DNA from: Phytophthora hibernalis
Lineage: Eukaryota > Oomycota > Peronosporomycetes > Peronosporales > Peronosporaceae
Reading direction: 5' to 3'
DNA length: 64,000 bases
Assembly (NCBI GenBank): GCA_012656075.1
Contig: JAAKBF010000229.1
Location: 372,001-436,000 of the forward strand
In this document: piece by piece, positions 21,066-32,140 of the stretch
Numbering within the stretch: position 1 is the stretch's first letter
How the letters are laid out: each line of letters opens with the position of its first letter
Made by a program: the position numbers and the translations under genes
The notes under the pieces: model-generated
The model's database searches: none
The model's input: the letters and a program-made list of their open reading frames with translations, nothing else
What the model was told of the DNA's origin: nothing

Positions 21066-24000
21066 ATGGTTTCTCAGGATCTTGTCGACTTGACAAACTC
21101 GCTGGGCTCGCCAGAGCCTTCCGTCGCTGGGTCCAGTCAAGCTCAGACGCCCTCTGCTGATGCCACCCAAGATTCCCAGCAGGCTGATACGTCGGATCGG
21201 CCGGGACCGCTGGACTCATCGGTGGATATTGCTGATGGCTCAGCCAACCTAACTGAGCCAGTGGATGACTCGGCGAATCTCGCGGCAGGCGATTCCGCTG
21301 GCCTCGCTGGGATTTGTCGAGCTCTTTCTTAGTAAGCAGAAGAGCAGAGACAGCGTGATGCTTCTCTCGCCCAGCTGTTCTCGTTTCTGCTGACCAGCTC
21401 TCCTATACCCGCCGACGCTTCAACTCGCCAGGCCATTCTTAGGGCAAAATTGCCAGCTTCTATCTTGGCTGCGTTGCAACATGATGTTGTGCCTCTCCCG
21501 GATGTGTCTGCCGAAATCGCCGAGCTTCGGACCAAGCTCGCCAAGTCTGATCGAGTGGCTTCTGCTCGGTACAAGAGAATGGAGTCGGCGATCGCTGAGT
21601 CGGCCTCTTTGCGCCACCAGCTAGATACCGTCACCAAAGAGCTGGGAATTTATTGCTCGGGTTATTTGCGCACAACTGAGCTAACTTAATCGTACAACAA
21701 GACGATCGCCCAGCTCACGACTGAATCCCGGACCATTGTCACTCAGCAAAGCGACCGTACTCGTGCTGCCGAGGCGACCATTCGGAAGCTTCAGGCTGAA
21801 CTCGAAAATCGCGACCGGACTTATACAAGTCTTGGTCAGAAGATTATAGAGTCAGAGCGGAGAACACCACTCTTTACGGAATAGCCTCAACATATTATCG
21901 AAAACTCCAGGAGGCCTTGGTCTTGCTTTGCTCGGGTGGTGACCACGCTCTCCACGAAGCTCGTCGAACGATCTAGTCGTTGCATGGTACCGTCCTGCGG
22001 CAGAAGCGTATTATCGCTCACCGCGGTCGCTACCCCGTATACGACCCGCTCTTGGCTGTCGCTGCTCTGGGTGGCGTGGGTGTCCCGGGACTGGATCCTA
22101 GGGACCTCCAAATTAATGCTCGTCTCTGTCGGCTACTCGCCGAGCGCTTCCCCGAGTCGTTGGATCTTCATTCTTTGCGTCGTCCCTGCGAAGTTACCCT
22201 ATCTCTCAGCTCAGCGATTCCGGCTTCGGCGAGCTCGGCTAATGTTACCTCGGCGAGTGCAGCGCTGGTGGTTTCCCGTCGTTCTTCGCGGTATTGTCGG
22301 CATCTTCGCCGAGCTCTGCACGCCACAAACGGTCCAAGTCGGCTTCGCGCCACCGGAGAGACCGTTCGATTTCTCAGCTAAGGAGCGCGCCACTGAAGAC
22401 GTTGACCCTAGCCGAGCGCCTCCGTCGGTATTCTGACCCAGTGAATCCGACGGCGGCCGGGCCCAGGCGGAGCCGGTCTAAGAGCGTTTCTCGCGGCGAG
22501 TTTGGACGTCCCGTGCTTGGTGAGGAGGGTTTTGACGCGTCGACGACTTACTCCGGGCGGAAGTGGTCGCCGAGCATGAGCATTCGCTGACCATTCCAGG
22601 GCGGTGTCGTCTCCGCTCTCCGGCGGCTGGCCTTAGCCGCGCTAATTCTAGCGGTTATTACACTCGCTGAGTCCTCCTCACAACGAGAATCCGGTCGAAG
22701 TCGATGGGACCGAGGTCGAAGTCGACGAGTCGCCCGATCTTGAGGCAGACTCGTTGTCCTCCGTTGATCCAGACTTGGCGAGTTCTTCAGCCGTCTTGGT
22801 GAGTTTATCTCTGACCACGAGCTCCTCACTCGATCGTATAAATTCTTCGCTGAGTCCAACATCTGGATCTGTGGTCTCCACTGACTCGTCGATAGTGTCG
22901 ACTCCAGTAGTCGTCTCGTCGCGTTGGTCTACTTCCGTGTCGACTCCTTCGCTGAGTTCCGTAGTCTCCGTTCCGACCTCGACTAGCCCTACGGTGCTTC
23001 CTCCTCTTGAACCTCCTCGACGTCGCCCCTCCCGAGCAGCAGCAAAACATTCTACTTGCATTACTCAGGCTGTGCTCGCCGAGTTAGACGTCCTTGACGA
23101 AGATGCATTGGACGGTTCACTCATTCCAGCTTCGCCGAAGGTGGCGGGGTCGCCCCTTCTGGTGACATTGAGCTTGGAATTTCGCTGAGCCAGACCAGCG
23201 ATTCACTGTCTACTCCTCAGTCGTCATCGGGCTGTTCTCTTGTGAGCTCGTCGAGCGGAATGTCTCATCGAGATTTCCTTATGGACGTCGAAGCTGAAGA
23301 TAGCTGTTCATCGTCAGCTAGCACCGTGATTCTCCCGGACCAAGCGCCTCCACGTGGCAAGCTACATAACTATGCTGATGCTTGTCGAAACGCTCCGCGT
23401 TCCGTCAAGCGAGGAGTGTGCCGGCTCTTCGATCGAAGGACTCATCGAACAAGCGAGCTGCCACCAAGTCTTCTCGCCGAGCTGCCACCAAGTCTTCTCG
23501 CCGAGCTGCCAAGAAAGCCAAGAACCCATCGATTGTTGAGGATTCTGGTCCCAAGTTTTCGAGCAATATTGTCTCGGCCCTCAGACAGCCAAACCTAAGG
23601 CTTCAAGACCCAAAACGGTTCGGGCAGTTGCTCCTGTCGCCAAGTCATCTACGAAAGACAAAACACCGGCTTCCAACAAGCGTTCGACGGGTTCACACTC
23701 GTCGAAGTCATCCAAGAAGACTCTGAACACTCCTTCGCCGAGCCAGCCTTCGCCGACGCCTGGCACGGTGGAATTGCCAGCACCGTTGCAGTTGCCTATC
23801 ACGACACTGCGCGCTCGTGCGGCACAGGCGGTTGCGATCGAGGCTCGAGAGACTCCATCAATGCGTCAGACTCGCAACGTGGACTTATATCATTATGGGT
23901 CTGAGCGTTGCTGGGCGAAAATGTTGGCTTGTCGTTCTCCGGTCAAGATGCTAGATATTGGAGGCAAGTCTAGTGTGGCGCCGACGCCAACTACTCTCGA

Positions 24001-24830
24001 CGGGCTTCAGACGTGGATGGATGTGTTCAATCCGTCTCATCCGTGCCAACAAGTTCTCGCTCAGTTCCCGGAGACTCCAATTTTCGCCCCGGCGAGCGAG
24101 ATTGACGCAGCCCGTCAACGTCTGCATTCCAAGTAGAAGTCGGCGAAATCGACGACTCCTTTGATGCTCGTTTGTGACGCTTGGGCTCGTATCTTGGGCG
24201 ATAGTCGGGAATTCGACGAGTCGCAACTCCACGATTCCCGTACCAAGATTTTCGTGGCTCTCTGGAAGAGGAAACTCTGGATCGTGGATTCAAGTGTTTA
24301 CACCCAGACCTAAATCCAGGATCGCCCGCGTCGGAGTTCGCCGCCATTCATGATTTGTGGGCGGTGTACACTCTTGAGTGTAAGAGCCGAGGTGACCTGT
24401 TGCGGATCGTCATGAAGTCTTACGAGGAGGCACTCCGGGCTGCAGTCAGTTCTCGCTCAGCTCGAGGCCCTTTGCCGAGTCTCGACTCCGAGCTCTTTTT
24501 GAGCCTACGGTCCCCACGTATTCGTTGATCAACCAGCCAATGTTCCCGTCTCGATCGAATTGGTTCAAGGACTTGGACGTTCGAGAACCCTGGCGGGTGT
24601 GGTGGGTGACTCGTCCAGAGTTGCACCCATACAACACGTGCTTCCGTCCGCGCAACCCAGAGTTTCCAGTGTTTGCCCCAGGGGAATTTTCCGTCGACGA
24701 CGTCGAGAGGGCCTTGCAAGAAGACACCGATCCCAACGAACCAGAGCCTCCTGTTTGTGACGAGAATGCTCAGCCTCCGGCCAATCGTGTCGGTCTTCAC
24801 GTTTTCGAGCAAATTTTCGACGAGGCCTAA
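21066..24830 (+). pseudogene. Large antisense ORF region between pol and 3' LTR of gypsy family 1
   Basis: The plus strand, opposite to gag-pol, carries a long coding-like stretch broken by a few stops and frame changes. The start is MVSQDLVDLTNSLGSPEPS (21066). Next come an alpha-helical coiled-coil part (IAELRTKLAKSDRVASARYK, 21500-21850) and an Arg/Ser-rich part (22294-22590). Then follow an acidic/Ser-Thr-rich part (22690-23188) and a basic stretch with a repeated KRAATKSSRRAATKSSRRAA (23440-23510). The last part is more globular (24000-24830), with WFKDLDVREPWRVWWVTRPE and a stop at 24828. I recognise no domain. It lies between the integrase chromodomain and the 3' LTR and shares the element's TCGCTGAGT motif, so it belongs to the element. 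Antisense ORFs in this position are known in some plant gypsy lineages. A nested plus-strand element's gag is the alternative. Confidence 0.55.
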
Positions 24831-25080
24831 GCAGTCGTTTCGCTGAGACTCCCAGTTCGTCCAGTTGCAGTTTTGTCGATGAGTCTTGGAAGTTATTTCT
24901 TTTTCTTCATGTGGTCCGTACTCATCCATTTCGTAATATCAAAAGTATAAGTTGACGCAGTAGCTTTCGCTCACTCGACCAGCCTGCTTATCTTCACAGG
25001 TCGGTGGTTTTTGTCATATGCAATAGCTTTTAACACTCGTCTGCAACTTGCACCACGTTTCTTTTGTCGAAGATAGTCGA

Positions 25081-25513
25081 AGAGAAGACCTCAACACGAT
25101 AAATTCGACAGTGGTTCCCAGTTGGGTTCGTCATAGCCTACCCATTTAGCCAGAAACCGGCGCTGAGCTCGGTCCGTACTCGTCGAGAGTGGCATTTTGT
25201 CCCTAAGAATGGCTTCGACTTCACATCGACCAGCTCCTTCGTCAGGTTCCCAGCTGTCTTCTGGCAGCAGTTCCTAGTCGAAATCGAATCGATCGGTTTC
25301 GCTGAGTCCTTTGACTAGCGAAGTCGTAGGCCTTTCGCCGAGTTCAGTCACTTTCTTCAGTCTGGACACGTGGACTACTGGATTGAACCGGTAGCCACTC
25401 TTGTCTGGCAACTCCAGCTCGTAGGCGAACTCCTCGATCTTCTGTTTGATCTGGAACGGACCATGCCACCGATGGGCTAACTTCTTCTTCAGGCCTGGTT
25501 TGACACGCCCCAT
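25081..25513 (-). pseudogene. Gypsy family 1 integrase C-terminus with chromodomain
   Basis: The minus strand reads KLAHRWHGPFQIKQKIEEFAYELELP, the SH3-like C-terminal fold of gypsy integrases, then HVSRLKKV. After an in-frame stop at 25274-25276 the same frame continues with CEVEAILRDKM...RRFLAKWVGYDEPNWEP, a clear chromodomain (aromatic and KW-GY-WEP signature) ending at about 25081. Chromodomains on integrase direct insertion toward marked chromatin in chromoviruses. Confidence 0.8.
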
Positions 25514-25583
25514 GAACAGCCAGACTTGGTCTCCAATCTTGAACAGAGACTGTTTTGACTCGGCGGGTCCGTCGCTATTTGCT

Positions 25584-26400
25584 TCAGCTGTCTCCTCGCT
25601 CGTCGAGTCTTTCGGTATGACTTTCTGCTCGCTCCGACTCAGCGAGTCGTTGTGTTCCTTTGCTCGCCAGGCCTTTTCCTTCAGCTGGTAGCTTGAGTGC
25701 TATTTCCCGTTGTCGGTTAGACTCTCGACGCCATTTTGTGGCCTTTGCAGAGGTGATTTGTTTCGCTGAGGCTTTCGAGACTCGGCGAATGGAGGATGTC
25801 ATCGATTTAAGTGTTGACTGAGCGTCCAAACCATGAACTACGTAAAATGGCGTTTCCCGCCGAGTCGAATCCCTCGAATTGTTGATGGCGTAGACCAGTT
25901 TCTCGGCGATGTCGTCCCAGTCAACTTGAAGCGGGTCTTCCACGTAGACACGCACAGTTTGTATCATGGTCTTCACACTGCGTTCTTGTTGCCCGTTCGT
26001 TTGTGGTCGGTAGCTCAGTGTAGCTCGAGACCTAGACTGCATCATCTCCGAGAAAGTCTGAAAGACTTCGCTCATAAATCTTGGGTCTCGGTCGTGTCGG
26101 ATGAGCGATGGCGCGCCAAATCGACGGAATATGCACTCTTGGAATGTCTTAGCCACTTCGAGTGCCCCGGTATCGCCCATCGCCTTAGCGATGACAAACC
26201 CGGTGAAGTGGTCTTCGAATAGCAGGAAAGCCGTGTTTCCTCACTGAGTCTTCGGTAATGGTATAACGAAGTCCATCGACACAATCTGGAAAGGTCCGTC
26301 GGAGACGACGTTACCTGGCGAATATCCGCGAAGTTGAGGATTGCTCTTACTAGTGTTGCAATCTTCACAGGATTGCACATGCTTGACCACGTCGGCATAC
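25584..26400 (-). pseudogene. Gypsy family 1 integrase catalytic core
   Basis: In minus-strand frames, a partial zinc-binding part with CEDC is followed by FQIVSMDFVIPLP (first catalytic Asp). Next are LLLFEDHFTGFVIA, RHDRDPRFMSEVFQTFSEMM (second Asp) and RPQTNGQQERSVKTM (catalytic Glu). A stop and frame change near 26230-26250 break it, and the HH half of the zinc finger appears lost (26400-26660). Confidence 0.82.
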
Positions 26401-26945
26401 AGGCCGACCCAATAGCAATCGGCCTTTACCCGCCTTGATGTCCTCCTTCAATGGAGTTATGGCAATTCGCCAAGATTTCGTCGATGAGTGTGGTTGGCAC
26501 TACCATTCTTAGCTTCGTGCTCGTCGGGTCTACCTCGCTCTCTTCGACGGCTCATGTAATACAGTAGGCTGTCCTCGCTGAGTACAAAATTATCGACTAC
26601 TTTGCCGGCGTCGCCAGCTCTTCACCGAGTGAGCTCATCGAATTCACCTCGCAAATATTTCTTCAGGTCAGACCATCGACATTCTTCGTCTTGCGCCGTT
26701 GATGGCCTCGTCGCTCAGCTTGGACCACTACAGGGTTGACGTCTTCAGCACTTGGTAGTTCCTGACGTTCTGAGCAAGCTTTACCCTGCTCTACTACTCG
26801 CTGAGCGTCTAGAGGGTGGTACTCAATATCAAACTCGTCTACTGGGCTATCATTGTCGGATAGACTCGGCGAAAAGGACTGTACTGGCACGTCGGGTACC
26901 GCTTCGCTCGCTGGGTCTTGTTCTTCGTCTTCGGCGAATCGAACT
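26400..26945 (-). pseudogene. Linker between RNase H and integrase of gypsy family 1 (degraded)
   Basis: A short minus-strand frame (26663-26890) with acidic and charged sequence (SPSLSDNDSPVDEF..., PSAEDVNPVVVQAERR) fits the spacer before the integrase zinc finger in oomycete gypsy elements. The rest is degraded. Confidence 0.45.
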
Positions 26946-27639
26946 CAATGAACTGGTTGAGTCTGACTTCGAGTAATCGCTGAGACTTTAGGAGGGACTT
27001 CTTCTGCTTCCTTCGTCGGGCTTTCCTCGACGTACAGCTTTTCTTGTATCCGGTTCAACGTCTTTAGCTCAGCTTTGCGGTCACCGCTAAGAACGACACG
27101 CCCATCTTTCGCTTCTAGAGCTTCCGTGGCTAACGTATCCGCCGCTGAGTTGTAGCACCGGACTACATGGAGGTAGCGTATGGAGTTGAGGTGATCGATG
27201 AGTTCCTTGTGGCGCGCCAACTGAATTTGCAACGTCTCCTTCCTGCATGCGATCACCCCCATGGATTGCCGGATTGCGAGCCTGGAATCGCCGACTATAA
27301 TAAGGTCGGTGATCCCCGGTCAAGGGCCGCGATGACGCCGTTATTCATTCCGGAGTACTCGGTGATATTGACCGTGGTTTCCAAGAGGTGAGAACTCGCA
27401 GCGATCACAATGTCCCACATCGGCAACCGCCACAAGATCCACGAGCAACTACCATAGCCGCCATACTTCTCCGTCTTCGCCGACCCGTCGAATGACAGGA
27501 CGTATCTTTCAAAGTCGTGTGGTACGTGCGCATATAGCAATTCTGGGTCCAGGCGGACGCTCGCCGAGTTCTTAGATGGTGATGCAATGTGTGCTAACGA
27601 CTCGTCGAGTCCAATGTGTGGAGTGATAAAGGCTTGCAA
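26945..27639 (-). pseudogene. Second RNase H domain of gypsy family 1
   Basis: A complete RNase H-type fold pattern: LSFDGSAKTEKYGGYGSCSW (first Asp), NITEYSGMNNGVIAALDRG (Glu), VGDSRLAI (Asp, across a stop at about 27300), and HVVRCYNSAADTLATEAL (last Asp). It is separate from the RT-linked RNase H at 27685, so the polyprotein has two. An extra RNase H is known from oomycete and some plant gypsy lineages. Confidence 0.75.
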
Positions 27640-27684
27640 CAGCTGAGCGAATTCGATATCCCGCTCTCACACCCGTTTAATTTT

Positions 27685-27972
27685 CTAGTGGTAAGGTGAG
27701 AGCAGGACGGCGAAGCTCACTGGTCGCCCGTACAACGACGAGAACACCCACTCTAACGTGGAGAACCGGGTGTAGACCTGGATTGTCTTGCCCGCCACCA
27801 GCGTATAGCATATCTTCAGCAATTGAAGCAACGCAAGCACCTCTCGCTCAGCTGGGTGGTAGTTGACCTCGCTCTCTTTAAGAACTCGGCCACAGAAGCG
27901 GACTGGGTGCAGTTTCCCATCATGCATCTGCATCAGGGTGCTATTCAACGCCCATTCGTTAGCAAAGACCAT
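27685..27972 (-). pseudogene. RT-associated RNase H of gypsy family 1
   Basis: The minus strand reads FANEWALNSTLMQMHDGKLHPVRFCGRVL...NYHPAEREVLALLQLLK...GKTIQVYTRFSTLEWVF. This is the usual RNase H_2-type domain after gypsy reverse transcriptase, with the conserved FxGRxL, E-E-VLA and YT/TL-W positions. Confidence 0.8.
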
Positions 27973-28086
27973 GACATGGACGTCTTTCGCTGAGTCGATG
28001 TGCCTTAGAATAGGCCTTCCGCGTTAGCTCAGCGAATGAAGCTCTGGCGGTCGATAAGTCGCTTCCACTACCGAAGTCATATTCCT

Positions 28087-29253
28087 TCAGCTGAGAAAGT
28101 ACTGCTCCATACAACGCCAGGTTTTTGATGAACCGGCTGTAGTAATTGAGTGCGCCAAGGAATGCCTGCATCCCTTTTTCGATGACGGGAATGGAAGCTC
28201 GGCGATCGCAGCCAGCTTCTTGGGATCCGCGGCAATTCCGTCGGCCGTCACTTTGTGAGACAGGAAGTCGACCATCGCCTGGACAAAAATACTCTTGGTG
28301 AAACTCACACTGATTTTGCACTCGGCGAATAGGTTCAGCAACCGGTCGAGCGTGTTGAGGCACTCGTCGAAGGTTGCACCTCCAAAGCAAATATCGTCAA
28401 CGAACGATCGTCGACCAAAGTCCGGAATTAGCTGTGACTCGTCCGGTTCACCCGTACTGAACATGTCGTTTTCACGGCTGTTGATGAGCTCTTGCAGCGG
28501 CTCAGACTCGTCGAGAGATCGGTAGTCGGCTACAAATTTGGTGCTTAAACTCATCGAATCGGCCCCTTGCATTAGCCGGAATGGTCGTTTCTTTCGCTGA
28601 GCTGTTGATGCAGCCTCAGCGAGCCGCATCTTCTCGGTAGCCCAGCCACCACTCGGTTGCACGTAACCCCAGAGAGCATTGTTGATGAGTCGCTGGTAGA
28701 TCATGGGTGCATTTTTAGCCCAAACGGCATGCGCAACCACTCGAAGTGGCCTAGAGCACACACAAAAGCTGAAATTTCGAGAGATCGTCGAGACATCATT
28801 ACGGCCCAGAATCCACTTGCAGCGTCGAGGGAACAGAACCATAAGTAGCATGATGACTGCAATTGCGTTCACCAGCTTATAGTCAAAGCAAAGCCTAATG
28901 TCGACACCATTCTTCTTCATCACAATCACGATTGGCGAGACCCAAGGGCTCTTTGAAAATGATACGAGCCCTGCTTGAAGCAGAGCTTTCAAAAGCTCAT
29001 AAAGTTTGCACAAGTTCTTCAGTGGCACTCGCCAAGATCTTTGCTTGATGGGTTCGTGCCCTTGGACGTCGATATCGCAGACCACACCATATGCCGGTGG
29101 AGGAAGCTCTTTTCCGCTCGAGATCATGATATTTTCATGCCGTTTTAAGGTTTCGACGAGCTTCTTTTGCTGTCGAACATCGTGCGCTGGAGATATAACG
29201 TTGTCGCCTTCGTTGTCTAGATTTGTTGATAACGATTCCGTCAGGTCAGACAA
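28087..29253 (-). pseudogene. Reverse transcriptase of gypsy family 1, with an insert before the catalytic FVDD
   Basis: Minus strand: LLQAGLVSFSKSPWVSPIVIVMKKNGVDIRLCFDYKLVN (fingers) and NAPMIYQRLINNALWGYVQ (motif B). About 95 residues follow (GGWATEKMRLAEAA... to DFGRR), then RRSFVDDICFGGATFDECL (motif C, F-V-D-D) and SFTKSIFVQAMVDFLSHKVTADGI (thumb). Standard gypsy RTs join motif B to YxDD with few residues, so the insert is a lineage feature; the second gypsy family here has one at the same place. Motif A is garbled, and frames change near 28180, where 27959-28390 takes over (MQAFLGALNYYSRFI). Confidence 0.85.
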
Positions 29254-29888
29254 AAGGCGAGCTCATGAGCGTAATCTGTTAGACTCATCGCTCGACGAGT
29301 GTTCAAACTCGGCGAGTTCTGACCCGTGTTCAAGAACGACGTCAGCCGTCGAGAGGCGCATCTCAAATTCATCAGAGGCCGCGAGGAACCTCAACCGAAG
29401 GTCTTCGGTTGGGTCGGGGCTCAATGGAGTATCTGGCACTTCCAATTCTCCAGATTCGACAAATCCTGGCTTCCGTAGTCTAGGAGTATGTTGGTCTGGC
29501 TATCGTTCGCCAGGGTCCCACTGGTCACCCCTGTCCATTTTGGTAAAGCATCTTTTCTGATCCCCTTCGCTGTGGACAGCGGCTATCGTCGAGTCTTTCT
29601 GATCCAATGGCGGCTGCTGCCAGTCACTTCCTTCCCTTTCCGTTGTGTCGGTTAGAGAATCGTCAGTTTGCTTCGCCGAGATGGTCGAATCGTTAGGTTT
29701 TGACGAGTCTCCTTAATGCCATCAACCTGAGGTGTAGCTCCGCTCGCTGAGTTAGATACACCTGTCGAATCTTCGTCAAGCTCGTCGACTTCTAGCGATT
29801 CATGAGTATCGTCCTCCTCTGGTTGGACGGGTCTTGGTTTTATAGCCGTCGGCGTCGTGTGCTGTGGCTTTTCGACAGCGGGAGGCTA

Positions 29889-31010
29889 TCAGCTAAGCCA
29901 TTCCATATATAGCCGTTGCACTTTCCTTAGGAGTCGGTTGTCGAGAGCACCCTCGTAGGCAAGCACTTGCCAGTCGCGATATTTCGCTGAGTTCACCCGC
30001 ACATAACCATCATTCCGAGGCAGAACTCCGTGGGGCACCCATAGAACCACCGGAAAGTGGGCTGGATACCACGTCAGGCTCACGGTGATGTTTGTCAGCA
30101 ACACCCGCACGGCTCGTCCCGCAGCGTTGTGCTCGACTCTTGGTATCACCCCTAGCAGTTGGCGAACCCACAGCTCATGCGTCGATTCGCTGGGGTGTCT
30201 CCGTCTCAACTTGAACTGAGCGATTTCTCTTCCCATAATATCCAATGTCTCCCGTGGGCCTCCGATCACTTCACGACCGTACTCTGTGTCGTCAACATCT
30301 CTCGACGACTTGATTAGTGACATCACGACCTCATCGGGCAGTTTTGCCATTGAATTGTACAAGTTCAGTCTGATACCGGCTGGTATCATGAAGTCGGTAC
30401 CCAAGATCAGGTCGACTCCAGCATGATGAGGCATGATCCACACCTCGAATTCGTAAACCACTTCCCACCCCAGCGTAACCTTAACGATTGCGCGAGAGGT
30501 GGCCGCCACCTTTGACTTGGCGATTCCTTGGACATCGATCTTCATGTCATCGTTGGTCAGTCGCTTCAGCCGCAACTTCCTAGCGAACGCTTCGGTCACA
30601 GCCGACACGTTTGCTCCGGTATCCAACAAGATTTTTTTCCGCTCATCATTCACAGCTCCCATAACTAGAGCTCTCATCCTGACTCGGCGATCGAATTTCC
30701 TCGATGACCACCATCCCAGTCGCTCACCAGGGAGCAACTTCCATCTCATGGCTTGACCTATCGAAATCATCGGTCGCTGAGTTCCGTCAATACTTCCAAT
30801 CGCTCGGTCTTCGTCTTCGTTCGACTCGCCGGGCCCACTATTCTCGTCCACACCCGCTCGTCCGCTCTCTTCATCACTCTCATTCTCACTCCACTCGTCG
30901 GGCCGTTCCTCTTCCCCAACAAAAGCAAGCACGTAGTTTGCTTCGACTGCTGGTTCTGCTGACTGTGGCAGCCCGTTGTTGTCCAAACCAGTCATGGTTT
31001 GCGAGCCCAC
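29889..31010 (-). CDS. Aspartic protease region of gypsy family 1
   Basis: A 373-codon minus-strand ORF. An acidic N-terminal part is followed by a retropepsin fold: KKILLDTGANVSAVTEAFARKL (catalytic Asp in DTGA), then FEVWIMPHHAGVDLILGTDFMIPAGI (the second conserved element). The C-terminal part (GYVRVNSAKYRDWQVLAYEG) is specific to this lineage. The copy of ACTCAGCGA inside NSAK is one of the element's recurrent motifs. Confidence 0.8.
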   Translation of the reverse strand: MGSQTMTGLDNNGLPQSAEPAVEANYVLAFVGEEERPDEWSENESDEESGRAGVDENSGPGESNEDEDRAIGSIDGTQRPMISIGQAMRWKLLPGERLGWWSSRKFDRRVRMRALVMGAVNDERKKILLDTGANVSAVTEAFARKLRLKRLTNDDMKIDVQGIAKSKVAATSRAIVKVTLGWEVVYEFEVWIMPHHAGVDLILGTDFMIPAGIRLNLYNSMAKLPDEVVMSLIKSSRDVDDTEYGREVIGGPRETLDIMGREIAQFKLRRRHPSESTHELWVRQLLGVIPRVEHNAAGRAVRVLLTNITVSLTWYPAHFPVVLWVPHGVLPRNDGYVRVNSAKYRDWQVLAYEGALDNRLLRKVQRLYMEWLS

Positions 31011-31084
31011 TAGTTTAAATGACTCGACGAGTAGATGTCCTGAAGATCGTCCGGGATAATAAACTTGTCTTAACGAACTTGTCG

Positions 31085-32125
31085 AGTTTCTCGAAGCGTC
31101 GGAACAGTTCGCACTGGCCTACTTCGTGCACTTGCTTGCAGAACTTGCAGCGTCGGCGACAAAAGTGTGCATCGTGACCTGCTGCTCCGCAGGATCCACA
31201 CGGACCGTATGTCTTCCGCTCTCGAGACCCGTCTCGGCGATTAGCTTGTCCTTTGGTATTCGACGAGTTCTGCTGGTATCGGTTGGTGTCTCCAGTCGTA
31301 TTACCGGCGTCGAGGTAGTCCGAGTCTTCTTCAGTGTCTTGGTCGAGGACTTCGCTCGCATGGCTTTTCCATTCGACGAGTCATAGAGGTCGGTATTTGC
31401 TGTAGCTCGGCGAGTGTCGAGTGCCGCCCACAGGTCGTCGATCGACGCATCTGCCAGCGTAACTCGGCGAATGCTATCTTCACCCTGTCGACCACGGCGT
31501 TCAATCTGCTCTTTCTTAGATCGACTCGGCGATTTTGTTCTCCCTTCTTCTCAGCTTCATCGGCGTCCTTACTGCGGCTTGTGCTCAGGCGATCGCGTTG
31601 TTTCTTGCACTTTGTACCGAGTAAGCGCTGGTTGATCACCTTCTCGACCTTCGTAATATCGCTGAGTCGTTGTGGGTACAACAGATCCATGATGTCGTCG
31701 TCTCCGCAATTAAGCAGGATATGTTCGACGTGGTCGGCGGCTACAGCTCCACCCTTCTCGTACTGGATGTGTGCGGTTCGCGCGTGGCCCTTCAGCCACA
31801 GCAAGAAGTCGCATACATGTTCATTCTCCCTGCGTCTCGCTGAGTAGTAGCGGGCTCGCACTGACTCATCGAATTGCGAAAAGTAATAGTCCAGGAAAGC
31901 CTCGCTGAGAAGATTCCACTTTCGCTGAGTCTTTTTGGGAAGCTGTCGGAACCACCCCTTAGCTGCCTTGCCCAGACTCAGTGAGAATGGTTCCCACCAC
32001 TCATCTTGCCGTTTGCACGTCCCCTTCATCTCGTAAATCCATTGTAACGCATCTTCCGACCGGTAGCGTTTCCCGTCAAAGGTCGTGATCTTTTCAAGCG
32101 GCGCATGCGTCCTAATTTCCAACAC
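31085..32125 (-). pseudogene. Gag capsid and zinc knuckles of gypsy family 1
   Basis: Minus strand: the retrotransposon gag capsid domain is seen as DALQWIYEMKGTCKRQDEWW...LGKAAKGWFRQLPKKTQ...LLSEAFLDYYFSQF...VCDFLLWLKGHART. The frame breaks near 31450. Between about 31205 and 31100 two zinc knuckles follow: CGSCGAAGHDAHFC (C-x2-C-x4-H-x4-C) and CKFCKQVHEVGQC (C-x2-C-x3-H-x4-C). These package the RNA. Confidence 0.8.
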
Positions 32126-32140
32126 GTGTCCTCGGTCGCT

